A stretch of DNA of 64,000 bases. Source: Monoplex corrugatus. Lineage: Eukaryota > Mollusca > Gastropoda > Littorinimorpha > Ranellidae. A program made the translations under genes and the position numbers. The DNA is taken from the NCBI GenBank assembly GCA_030674185.1, contig JAPXFY010000023.1:23113092-23177091 (forward strand), in the 5' to 3' direction. Position 1 is the first letter of the stretch; every line of letters begins with the position of its first letter. Of the stretch, positions 46,976 through 57,012 are shown piece after piece. The notes under the pieces were generated by a model, which worked only from the letters and a program-made list of their open reading frames with translations, was not told the origin of the DNA and ran no database searches.

Positions 46976-48312
46976 CAAAGGGAACCATGGCTTCAAGGTC
47001 ACTCACGATGAAATCCGCACATTTCTTGGGATTCTATTGGTTTCAGGTTATGCTCCAGTTCCCCCAAGACACATGTACTGGTCGAATGACTATGATGTTC
47101 GAAACACTGGAATTGCTGGATCCATGACAAGGGATCGCTTTGATGAGATCATGAGATATTGTCACGTATATGACAATAATAATCTTGATGCTACAGACAA
47201 AATGAGCAAAGTCAGATCACTTCTTGCAATGATAAATGAGAATTGCTTGAAATTCTTTGTGAGAGAACAAAATTTGAGTATAGATGAGAGCATGGTTCCA
47301 TATTATGGTCGTTATGGTGCAAAACAAATTATCAGAGGAAAACCAATCAGGTTTGGTTACAAAACCTGGGTGCTGGCAACTTCACTGGGATATGTTGTTC
47401 AGTTTGAACCGTATCAAGGGGCAGCAGGCAGACGAGCCACCACTGAGTACCCTGGCTTGGGAATGGGTGCTCTGTGGTCATTGATCTCATTGCAGAGCTC
47501 CAAGTTGGCAAAAAAGATGAGTGTTACGAGTCGAAGGACGCATTTCATCTGACATTTGATAACCTCTTTACTTCCCTGAAGCTGGTGGACTGCTTGTCTC
47601 AGAAAGGCGTAGCCTGCACTGGAACCATCAGATCAAATCCAATGGAGGACTGCCCAATCATGCCTGTGGCTGATATGCAAAAACAAAGAGGGGCACCTTC
47701 GACTACAGAGTTGACTCCAAAAATGGACTGTTGGTGGTACGCTGGAATGACAACAATGTTGTCAACGTAATCTCAAACAAAGTTGGCATACATCTGCTAC
47801 CAACAGCGAGTCGGTGGTCAAGATCTGAAAGCCAACGGATTCAGATCCCTCAGCCTGCAGTCATTTCCCATTACAACTCTACTGTGGGAGGAGTTGACAG
47901 AATGGATCAAAATGTCGAAAACTACAGAGTGGCGATCTTGTTCCAAGAAGTGGTGGCGGGCAATCTTCTGTTATTGTCTGGACCTGTGTATCCAGCAAAG
48001 CTGGCACCTGTACAGAGCAGTGCAGGCTGCACAGAAGACGCCTCTGGATCCCTTGGGGGTTCGACGTGCTATTGCCAACGCCTACCTGATGAAATCAAAG
48101 AAACCTCAACCAGGACAACCTGCTGGACGTACTCCAAGTCTGGAAAAGCCACTACCTCACGCTGTGAGATGAGATGGAAAGAATCATCTGATTTTGAAAC
48201 TCCAGAAACAACGTTGATGCACTGCATGTGGCAAAAAACAAGGCAGATATGCTCCAAGTGCAGTGTTGGCCTTCATGACAAGTGCTTTGTAACCTTTCAT
48301 ACAACTGACTGA
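46976..48312 (+). pseudogene. piggyBac transposase core, frameshifted
   Basis: The DDE-type transposase core is recognisable across shifted frames: GFKVTHDEIRTFLGILLVSG, APVPPRHMYWSND, MTRDRFDEIMRYCHVYDN, the first catalytic Asp in LSIDESMVPYYGRYG, KPIRFGYKTWVLAT, the second in HLTFDNLFTSLKLVDCL, GTIRSNPMEDCP, and the third in VGGVDRMDQN. The C-terminus has a cysteine-rich finger ending CSKCSVGLHDKCFVTFH. Frame changes occur near 47440-47480, 47740 and 47930-48160. All three acidic residues survive, but the reading frame does not. It is not a domesticated gene on this evidence. Confidence 0.85.
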
Positions 48313-48400
48313 AGAATTTTGCAAAACACAGAAATCACTAATGACACATCTGTCATTAGAATTTGACTGAGCTACATCAGATGTGGTTCCACGCTCCTGA

Positions 48401-48402
<2 letters not shown>

Positions 48403-48449
<47 letters not shown>

Positions 48450-48463
48450 TGTGTGTGTGTGTT
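48403..48463. repeat. (GT)n microsatellite
   Basis: About 30 GT units with one GGT interruption, shortly downstream of the transposase stop. Confidence 0.95.
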
Positions 48464-49120
48464 TAAGATTTTGCTGTTCAGTTAGATACAGGTTTTCGTT
48501 TTTGTTTTTGTTTCACTGCATGCTGAGCGTTAATATTTTTAGTATTGTTTTTTATCAATACCCGTAATACAGAATTATGGAATGTTGTTTAATCTGAGAT
48601 ACAAGTGTTGAATTTTTGTTTGTTTGTTTGTTTATTCGTTTGATTGTTTGTTTGCCTTTTTTAGTTTTAGTGTTCTATGATTATATTTTGTGGAAACAAA
48701 ATATGAGTATGTAGTAGATCAGCTGTATGCCAAAATGTGTTTCAACAGCTTACTCTCATGTCATAAAAATGAAGTATCAAATAATATCAACTTTTAGTTC
48801 TCTCTCTAACTTTCATTGCCTATAGATGGCATGGCATTGTCATTGAATGCATGAATAAGTCAAGCGAAACTTTAAATTTGTAAAAAGGTGTATCTGCCCA
48901 TTGAAATTAGTGTAGCACATCGTTACCGCTCAGTTAAAAAAAAGGCTTTTGCTTTCTTTTTTCTACATGCTACTCTGCTTCAGCATAAGCAATATAATCA
49001 CGCACTGTTGAAATTACAGTTATACCATCATGTAAACTTCTTTCAGTGAATAAAAATGGTTTCTCAATGATATAAATTGTGTTGAATGTTTTGTTGGCTT
49101 TGCTGTAAACCTGTAGCCTT

Positions 49121-49147
49121 TCGGTCCTAGCGTCCCCATATGGGGAC
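49121..49147. repeat. Palindromic block 3
   Basis: TCGGTCCTAGC followed by GTCCCCATATGGGGAC (49132-49147). It lies inverted relative to block 2 (45234-45268) and about 0.8 kb downstream of the piggyBac transposase remains. Confidence 0.75.
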
Positions 49148-50485
49148 ACCTATATTTGAGCTGACAAAGTACATAAAATTACAGAATAAGGCAATTAAAC
49201 AACATAAATGTATTCAATATGATATTTGCAAGATAATGAAACCAAAAAATTAAAAAATTAAAAATTCCGGCTCAAATGGCTAACATTTGGTGAACTCTTT
49301 TAATCTGACCATTTTAGTTTAACTTCTTTATTTTGTACATGTATATTTTAGTGGTGTAGGGAGCTCTGGGTAGAGGTAGCACCTTTGATGTCTGGCAGCT
49401 GCACTCTCTGAGTGGACGGGCACACTGGCCTCACCCAACTCCTAAATCTCTCACGTGTTGGCTCCAAGCGCCACACCCCGGTACACCGCTTCAGCTGGCG
49501 GGCCAAACCACGTGAGGGGGTGGTGTTAACATGGCACTACGGGGCGAAGGACTTCCTCGACGCAGGTCACCGGCCAAGGCGGAAGGATTCCACGATGAAC
49601 TACAACGGCCACGTGTTCATGACCAAGGCGAGCTGCCTTGTGGGTGGATATCGGCTGTGGTCAGGCCTGGAGAGGGATGGGCGCCACCAGGCTATTCATG
49701 CCCAAGACACACTACATGATGATGAACCAAAAACCAATGTTGATACCGGCTCGGTCGTCGCCCGGACCAAGGACCGCGCTTTCCGTTGGACACCAGGGCG
49801 GAGGTGACAAGTATGCGACTGGTGGAACCTCTTCAAAAAAGATCCGAGGAAGAGAAACTCTTACCATCGCCACATGGAATGTTAGAACACTTGCACAGCC
49901 AGGCAAATTGCACGAACTTACGCATGAGCTGGAAAGATATTCCTGGCATGTAGTTGGACTGAGCGAAGTCAGGTGGAAAGATCATGGAGAACACCAAACT
50001 GAGGAAGGACATGTATTGTACTACAGTGGAGACTTGAAAAAACACATCCACGGCGTAGGATTTCTTGTCAACAAGAACGTCAAGAATTCAATACTCGGGT
50101 GCCGCCCAATATCCAACGGGCTCATTTCCATCCGCCTCCGAGCAGAAACATCAACAAAGAAATCAGAAAAGGCATGAGGGAGGCCAAAGAAGGATGGATA
50201 CAAAATAAATGCACAGAAATAGAAGACAGCCTAAGCAAGAACATCAGCATAAAGGCGTACAAAGTGGTGAAAGAACTCACCACACAGAGACAGGCAAGGA
50301 TCAGTGCCATTCAAGACAAACAAGGAAAGTGCCTGACAGAAGATAAAGAAATCATCCATAGATGGACAGAATACTGCTCTGAAGTCTACAACCACCAGAC
50401 ACAGGGTGACTCAACTGTCCTTACATGCCAGGAATCAACAAATGACGATGACCACCCTATTCTACGCGAGAAGTCGAAACAGCAA

Positions 50486-51360
50486 TACAATCGCTGAAAG
50501 ATAGAAAAGCTGCTGGAGTGGACAACATCCCAGCAGAACTGATCAAGCATGGAGGGGAGGCAGTGACTGACATCCTCTGGAAAATCTGCAACAAAATCTG
50601 GCAGACGGGAGAATGGCCGACACCTTGGACCCAGTCACTAAACATCACACTTTCCAAGAAAGGCAATTTACAACTATGCCAGAATTACAGAACGATCAGC
50701 CTTATCAGCCATGCTAGCAAAGTGATGCTGAAAGTCATTTTGAAGAGACTGAAACCACAGGCAGAGGAGATCATTGCCGAAGAACAAGCGGGATTTCGCA
50801 GTGGTAGAAGCACAACAGAACAAATATTCAATCTCAGAGTCCTATGCGAAAAATACAGCCAACACCAACAGGACATCTACCACGTTTTTATCGACTTCAA
50901 AAAGGCATTTGACAGAGTATGGCATGAAGCACTGTGGGTCACCATGAGGAAATACAATATGGGAAGGAAGCTTATTGACACCATCACACAGCTATACGCA
51001 AAAGCGAGCAGCGCAGTGCTTGTTGAGGGCACAGTAGGGGACTGGTTTCACACATCAGTTGGAGTTCGCCAGGGCTGTCTCCTCTCTCCAACCTTGTTCA
51101 ACATCTTCCTTGAGCGCATTATGATGGATGCCCTTGAAAACCATCACGGCTCAGTCAGTATTGGAGGAAGGACAATCACCAACTTGAGATTTGCCGACGA
51201 CATCGATGGGTTGGCTGGAAATGAAGACGAACTTGCCAACCTGGTGAAACACCTGGACGAGACATCATCCAGATATGGCATGGAGATCAGTGCCGAAAAG
51301 ACAAAGTTGATGACAAACAGAACAAAACCAATAGAAAAAGATTACAGTCAGCGGGAGTGA
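50486..51360 (+). pseudogene. RTE-B copy 1 reverse transcriptase
   Basis: Reads SLKDRKAAGVDNIPAELIKH, ITLSKKGNLQLCQNYRTISL, EQAGFRSGRSTTEQIFNLR, VFIDFKKAFDRVWHEALW (motif A), GVRQGCLLSPTLFNIFLER (motif B), LRFADDIDGLAGNEDEL (motif C, FADD) and AEKTKLMTNR. Compared with copy 2 one base is missing near 50469 (breaking the upstream linker frame) and one near 51338 (breaking the link to the thumb). An extra codon lies near 50703. Confidence 0.88.
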
Positions 51361-51973
51361 GCTGGAAACCGTGGCTCAGTTCAAATATCTCGGAGCCATT
51401 ATCAGTGAACAGGGATCGAAAACCGAAGTTCTTGCAAGAGCAGCACAGACAACAGCAGCACTAGCCAAGCTGAAGCCCATCTGGAGGGACAAAAACATCG
51501 CCCTCGCTTCCAAACTGAAGCTAATGCACGCATTGGTCCTGTCAATCTTTCTCTACGCGTGCGAGTCATGGACACTAACAGCAGAACTGCAAAAGAAGAT
51601 CCTGGCAGTAGAAATGAGATGCTTTAGAAGAGTGCTTGGCATCTCATACAAAGACCACATTACCAATGAGGAAGTGCGAAGAACAATTTCACAGCATGTC
51701 AAAAACTATGAAAACCTTCTGACAACAGTAAGAAAAAGGAAACTTCGGTGGTATGGTCACGTGACAAGAACTAACGGACTATCAAAAACAATACTCCAAG
51801 GAACAGTTCAGGGAGGAAGAAAAAGAGGCAGACAGAGAAAAAGGTGGATGGACAATATTGACGAATGGACAGGAAAAAGCTTTGCCACGACCCAGACCCT
51901 TGCTCATGACAGACAGAGATGGAGACAGACGGTGCGACGTTCGTCCATGTGGAGCCCCCACGACCCTGGATAG
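51361..51973 (+). pseudogene. RTE-B copy 1 C-terminal region
   Basis: The frame continues as AQFKYLGAIISEQGSKTEV, LKLMHALVLSIFLYACESW, MRCFRRVLGISYKDHITNEE, KRKLRWYGHVTRTNGLSKT, GGRKRGRQRKRWMDNI and ends WSPHDPG. It is intact to its stop, unlike copy 2, which has a nonsense change here. Confidence 0.85.
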
Positions 51974-52013
51974 GGTTAAAGGACATGAAGGAAGGAAGGA
52001 AGGATATTTTAGT

Positions 52014-52916
52014 TAAACACGAAAGTCCAGTTTATGATATTATTGAGTTCATCAAGCCTTTCGCCACAACAGTTTTGTCTTAAGTCATTTTGTTTCAGAA
52101 TGTCATAATACATGTACTGTCTTGCGCCTTTATGTTTAGAGTATATCAGATTCATAGTTTTATGGCAATCCATTGATAAGTCATTACTATTTGTAATGTT
52201 ACATTTACGCACATGGCTCTTTTCCGCGTAAATACACCCAGTGTATGTTATGTAGTCTGAATTAATTCTATGTAGATTTTCCCTTAATATTTTGCAAGAT
52301 CATGTACGTGCCATTTGGATTGAAACAAAGAGCTTGCAACATCATACATCACTTTTTCAAACCGCAGCTGACATGTATTACTTAATTCCCAATTGTTATA
52401 TTATAATTGTAAAAGACAGGTTCTTTTACTATTTCCATAATGTTTCAATACGTTGTTTTTTTTCAAAAATCGTAATTGTGAAGAACACGAACAGAATTTA
52501 CTGGCAAGCTTTTCCTGATGAACTGGAAGTGATGAACCCACTTTGTTCCACGACAATAGTTTTGGATACATATGACATTAATACGCTTTCACGTGTGACG
52601 GTGTTTTATTCTTTATCATATCCAAATCACTTTCAGTGCACAGTGTGTGTGGGGTGGGGGAGATGGGGGTGGTGTGTGGTGTGTGTGTGTGTGTGTGAGT
52701 GTGTGTGTGTGTGGGGGGGTGCATGTGTGGATGGGTGGGTGTGGGTGAGTGTGGGGGTTTATTGCCGTTTTCCTATTCACCCTGTGTTGTTTTCCTTTCT
52801 TCCAAACAAATTCGATTACGATTTGTTTTGTTATATGTGAATCATATAGTTTGATGAATCAGATAATAATCCACAAGAGAACAATTTGACAGTACTAGTG
52901 ATTTGAGAACAGCCAT
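52014..52916. other. No gene recognised; contains a GT-rich tract
   Basis: An AT-rich stretch with an interrupted (GT)n/(GGGTGT)n tract at about 52643-52755. No SRCR piece or other domain is seen. Confidence 0.55.
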
Positions 52917-53133
52917 TCCTCTAGGTTTCTCATGATGTTTTCGCTTTAAAGTGAAAACAGATCAGGTAACAAAACACGACCCTGTCTGACTCCTCTTTTG
53001 ATGTTTTGTAAAGAGCTTATATCGTTTTCTATTCTCATTGCAGCTGTTTGTTCACAATACATATTTCTGATTATTCGTAGGTCTTTTCCATCAATATTGA
53101 GTCTTTCTAGTTGACTGATCAATTCTTCATGTC
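52917..53133 (-). mobile_element. RTE-A RT fragment, interrupted by the next copy
   Basis: - strand RT segment between motif A and motif B (reading back from VRHEELI-like sequence near 53125 to the region before ENIMRNLEE at 52920). It stops at CTTCATGTC, where the (TGA)n tail of the following RTE-A copy begins, so that copy inserted into this one. Confidence 0.7.
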
Positions 53134-54808
53134 TTCATCATCATCATCATCAGATGCCCTGCCGCATGGCGTTGGCGACCATGGACTTCCAACCATCTCA
53201 ATCTCTCGTTGCCCCTAGCATCTCCCCCACCCTCCTCATCCCCAGCCACTCTGCAAGTCCGTCCAGCATTCTCTCCCTGGGTCTACCTGGTGCTCTCTTT
53301 CCCTCCAGCTTTCCCGTGTTCCAAATCCCCCTTCCTCATAAAATGGCCTATAAATGTTGCTTGTCTTTTCCTAAGCTTCCTTAGGAGTGATCTACTTGTG
53401 TCTGCCTCCATCAAGACTGTCTCGTTTGTTTTCTTTGTTGTCCATGGAACTCTCAACATTCTTCTGAGAAACCACATCTGGGCTGTCTCAGTCTTGACTG
53501 GCTTTGCTTGCGGACTGTCCACGCCTTGCATCCGTACAGCAGTATTGGTTCTATATAACATTTAAGAACTCCCTTCCTGATGTTAATTGATAGGCATTTG
53601 TTGGTAAGAATGCTTGTCATCTTCTTGAATGCTGCTTTGGCTTGGCCGATTCTGCCAGCTATTTCCGATGTGCATCTGCCGTCTGATGAAATGACCGTTC
53701 CCAGTATTTGAACTTATTAACCTGTGTCAAGGCTGTGCCATTTGCTGTTATTTTGCATGAGGGGATTTCATGTTTTTTACTGATCACCATGACTTCAGTC
53801 TTCCTGCTGTTTAGTTCCAACCCCTTACCTTTGCTTTCTATTCTTAGTATATTCACAAGGTTTTGTAGGTCCCTTTCATTTTCTGCAATTAGCACGGTGT
53901 CATCTGCGTACCGAATGTTGTTTATCATTTTCCCTCCAAACTTTAATCCAGGGTCTTCTTCTAGGTTTCTCATGATGTTTTCGCTGTATAGTGAACAGAG
54001 ATCTGGTGACAAAACACAACCCTGTCTGACTCCTCTTTTGATGTTTTCGAAAGAGCTTATATTGTTTTCTATTCTCATTGCAGCTGTGTGTTCCCAGAAC
54101 ATATTCCTGATTATTCGTAGATCTTTTCCATCAACATTGAGTCTCTCCAGTTGGTTGATCAGTTCTTCATGTCTTACCCAATCAAAAGCCTTGGTTAATC
54201 AACAAAGCATAAATATGATTCCTTATTCATCTCAATCGACCTCTCTATGATATAGTGCTTAGGATGTGTATGGCACTAATAGTTCCTTTCCCTTCCACAA
54301 ATCCACAGTGTTATTCTGCTATTTCTGTTTTGATTGTATTCCTTGTCCTCATCATGATTATTCTTAATTGGATTTTTTTACATGGCTTATCAAGGTGATT
54401 GTGCGATAGAGTTCGCATTTTATAGCCCCTGTCTTCTCTGAAAGTGCACTGAAAATTGATTTTGACATATCTTTGGGGATTTTTCCAGTGTCACACATTT
54501 CATTTAGGAGAATTGCTATTTTTTCAATACCAAATTCCTTCAGGGTTTCAATCATCTCTGTAGTAATGTTGTCTGGTTCTGGGGCTTTTCCTGGTTTCAT
54601 CTTTTTCAGTGCTGCTCTAACTTCATCTTTCATTATGGGTGGTCCTCATCGTTCTTTCTTATAATGTGTTCTTCGTTTCTGTCATCTTCAAAAAGATCTT
54701 CAGTGTACTCTCCCCACCTGTCTTATATTTTGTCTTTTTCCACGATAAGCGTATCATCTTTCGATTTTAAGCAACCAGTTGATGTATATCTTTTTTTTGT
54801 GGACAATT
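53134..54808 (-). mobile_element. RTE-A copy with TGA tail, head-to-head with the next
   Basis: A - strand element from its 3' tail (ATCATC at 53136-53152) through the C-terminus (frame 53283-53561), RT (frame 53659-54102: GVRQGCVLSPDLCSLY, IRYADDTVLIAENERDLQNL with canonical YADD) and linker (54364-54633: VRAALKKMKPGKAPEPDNIT, a typical pre-RT block). It stops near 54808, where the next copy starts on the opposite strand. Confidence 0.85.
53659..54102 (-). pseudogene. RTE-A reverse transcriptase fragment with YADD
   Basis: A 147-codon open frame with motif B (GVRQGCVLSPDLCSLYSE), motif C (IRYADDTVLIAENE) and KTEVMVISKK. It is disrupted by one deletion near 53704 (FKYWERS in place of FKYLGT). 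This is the copy that best preserves the catalytic YADD of the family. Confidence 0.8.
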
Positions 54809-55572
54809 TCTGCAGAAAATGAAAAGGACCTACAAAACCTTGTGAATATACTAGAAATAAAAAGCAAAGGTAAGGGATTGGAACTAAACAGCAAGAAGAC
54901 TGAAGTCATGGTGATCAGTAAAAAACATGAAATCCCCTCATGCAAAATAACAGCAAACGGCACAACCTTGAGACAGGTTGATAAGTTTAAACATCTGGGA
55001 ACGATTATTTCATCAGTCGGCAGATGCACATCAGAAATAGCCGGCAGAATCGGCCGAGCCAAAACAGCATTCAAGAAGATGAAAAGCATTCATACCAACA
55101 AATGCCTATCGATTAACATCAGGAAGATAGTTCTTGAATGTTAGGTATAAAACCGATCATGTTATACGGTTGTGAGGCGTGGACAGTCAACAAGCAAAGC
55201 CAGAACAAGATTGGGGCAGCCGAGATATGGTTTCTAAGAAGAATGTTGAAAGTTCCATGGACAGCAAAGAAAACAAACAAGACAGTCTTGATGGAGGCAG
55301 ACACAAGAAAGAAAAATTAGGGAGAGATAGGCAACATTTATAGGCCATTTTTTGAGGAAAGGGGAATTGGAGCACCTGGTCACAACGGGAAAGCTGGAGG
55401 GAAAGAGAGCACCAGGTAGACCCAGGGAAAAAATGTAAGACGGACTTGCAAAGTGGCTGAAGACGGAGAGGGTTGAAGATGTGCTTGCGGCAACAAGGGA
55501 CAGAAACGGATGGAAGGCCATGATCGCCGACGCCATGTCGCAAGGCACTTGACGATGATGATGATGATGGGT
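54809..55572 (+). mobile_element. RTE-A 3' fragment on the + strand
   Basis: + strand from SAENEKDLQNLVNI (just after YADD) through KKTEVMVISKK, FKHLGTIISSVGRCTSE, IMLYGCEAWTVNKQSQ, LRRMLKVPWTAKK, GKRAPGRPRE-like and the C-terminus, ending in ACTTGACGATGATGATGATG. Two frames (54779-55144 and 55138-55320) are separated by a stop at 55142. It forms a head-to-head arrangement with the preceding copy. Confidence 0.85.
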
Positions 55573-56095
55573 TCATTTACCTGGGCAGCTCAATCAACAG
55601 CAAGGTGATACGGACCATTAAATCAGTTGCTGAATCGGCAAAGCATCAACAGCTTTCAAGCAGCTGACTAAAAGCTGAGCAAGAAAAAAGTTCGCTTTAA
55701 AAACAGGTATTCAATTGTACAATTCCAACGTTCTGTCTTCTCTGCTTTACAACTTCAAAAGCCGACACTTGAAATCCTGCGAGGAGAAAGAAACTCGATT
55801 TGTTTGACTCAAAATACTGAGGGAGAATTCTAGGCTTGACTTAGAGTGACTTCGTGACCAAGGACGGAATCAGGAGCGATCCAGTTACTGTCCACTTCCA
55901 GTGATATTTGCAAACTGTACATAAAATGGCTTGGTCACGTACCAGGGATCTCGCCTGTAAGACTCGCCAAGGATTGTGAACTCCTAAGGAAAGACAAAAG
56001 AAGACAGTGAAGACAAAATTAAAGGAATACAAGGATACTGTGAAAGTCAAACCTTCCCATATAATTCCTGTTACTCACATGAGGACGTAATCCAT
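55573..56095 (+). mobile_element. Degenerate LINE fragment of another family
   Basis: Directly after the RTE-A tail the + strand reads, across frames, 'FIYLGSSINSK', 'ALKTGIQLYNSNVLSSLLYN', 'HLKSCEEKE', 'RILGLT'-like and 'IYIKWLGHVPG'. This is the RT thumb/C-terminal order, but not RTE-A or RTE-B. The RTE-A copy may have inserted into it; the upstream part was not located. Confidence 0.5.
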
Positions 56096-56165
56096 GCACT
56101 GAATATCAGTATGCCCACTTATCCGTCAGATCGACGGGAAAGTCCATCATCATCTACAGTCAATA

Positions 56166-56312
56166 CACGTATGCACGCACGCACGCACGCACGCACACAC
56201 GCACGCACACACACACACATATACATGCACTCTGACACGCACGCATACACACACACACAGGCAAGCACGCACGCACACACGTACGCACGCATGCACGCAC
56301 GCACGCACATTT
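56166..56312. repeat. (CACG)n/(CA)n microsatellite
   Basis: Alternating CACG and CACA blocks producing [12 protein letters not shown] open frames. Confidence 0.93.
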
Positions 56313-56685
56313 TTCCTGTCTCTGGTTGATATACAATATTTTTCGTGGAAAACGACGGAAAAGGGTGCAGATTACAAATAGAAATGCCCATGACGCAACT
56401 CTAGTTTAAAGATCAAAATTACACAGACTGTTAAAAAAAACAACCTGTTAAACAGTAACGCAAAGAAAACAGTCTCATAAACATAAGAAAACAGGCACAT
56501 ATATTAACAGAAAATGTATATTCATTGTATATATGTATGTATATGTATTTATTATATTAATTTCAACATAGCACTTCAAGATGTGCTTACACGCCAAAGA
56601 CGTTACTGAAGATGATAGATAAGTTATGATAATTTGGAGTCAGAGTCTATGTATGACAACTTTGTTTTCTTGTTTTATTTGCTAG

Positions 56686-56867
56686 GTCTACTGTTTGGTA
56701 CAACCGATACGGATACTGGTATGGAAGCAACAATAACAAGCATTACCGTCGATCTGAGTATTCCTTTAACTGCATGGGGGACGAGACTGCATTGGATGGG
56801 TGCGAGTCGTATTCTGTCAGTTATTGTTACCTCTTCTATTACTCGGTGGACATCATCTGTGATTCTG
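56686..56867 (+). CDS. SRCR domain 2, second-half exon
   Basis: Acceptor TTTGCTAG and donor G|GTAAGA. Read in phase 2 it gives STVWYNRYGYWYGSNN, SEYSFNCMGDETALDGCESY (the C-x-G-x-E-x-x-L-x-x-C signature), SYCY and a final IICDSG. Joined to 43853 it yields a 108-codon domain with six cysteines, matching domain 1 in length and pattern. It leaves in phase 1, fitting the exon at 61980. An RTE-B copy lies 120 bp downstream in the next intron. Confidence 0.88.
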
Positions 56868-57012
56868 GTAAGAGATTACGTTTCGTGACATTTACTTTTC
56901 TCTAATCAGCACGAATGGAAAACATAAGAAACAGATCAGTGTTTGTTTAGTACTTGTGTGTTTAACATTTAAGCTTTCATGATACAAGAACAACAGCATA
57001 AAGGCGTACAAA

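Larger units (their letters stand above)
45335..48312 (+). mobile_element. Broken piggyBac-like transposon with a nested LINE
   Basis: Transposase remains on the + strand in two segments: 45335-45569 (N-terminus with acidic stretch DEDSGEEDGD and a NEQQSEKYAA segment) and 46976-48312 (core and C-terminus). They are separated by a LINE inserted at AGCTTT, which is duplicated at 45564-45569 and 46970-46975. Removing the insert restores colinearity at the insertion point. Palindromic blocks flank the region at 45234 and 49132. Several frameshifts show the copy is dead. Confidence 0.85.
49353..52003 (+). mobile_element. RTE-B retrotransposon copy 1, with 10-bp target duplication
   Basis: A 2.65-kb element bounded by a perfect direct repeat ATATTTTAGT (49343-49352 and 52004-52013), with a short (GGAA)n tail. 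It has a 5' region of about 500 bp, a truncated endonuclease (49850-50150: TIATWNVRTLAQPGKLHEL, VGLSEVRWKDHGEH), then an apparent internal deletion to the linker (KEIRKGMREAKEGWI), RT and C-terminus. RT frames are open but split by two 1-bp-type indels, near 50469 and 51338. It is very similar to the copy at 56988. Confidence 0.9.

Noticed and set aside
46976..48312. Domesticated piggyBac gene
   Set aside because: At least three frameshifts plus a LINE insertion break the frame, although the catalytic acidic residues remain visible.
49412..49807. Independent 131-codon gene upstream of the RTE-B endonuclease
   Set aside because: It lies between the element's target duplication and its endonuclease, so it is most likely the element's 5' region; no domain was recognised.
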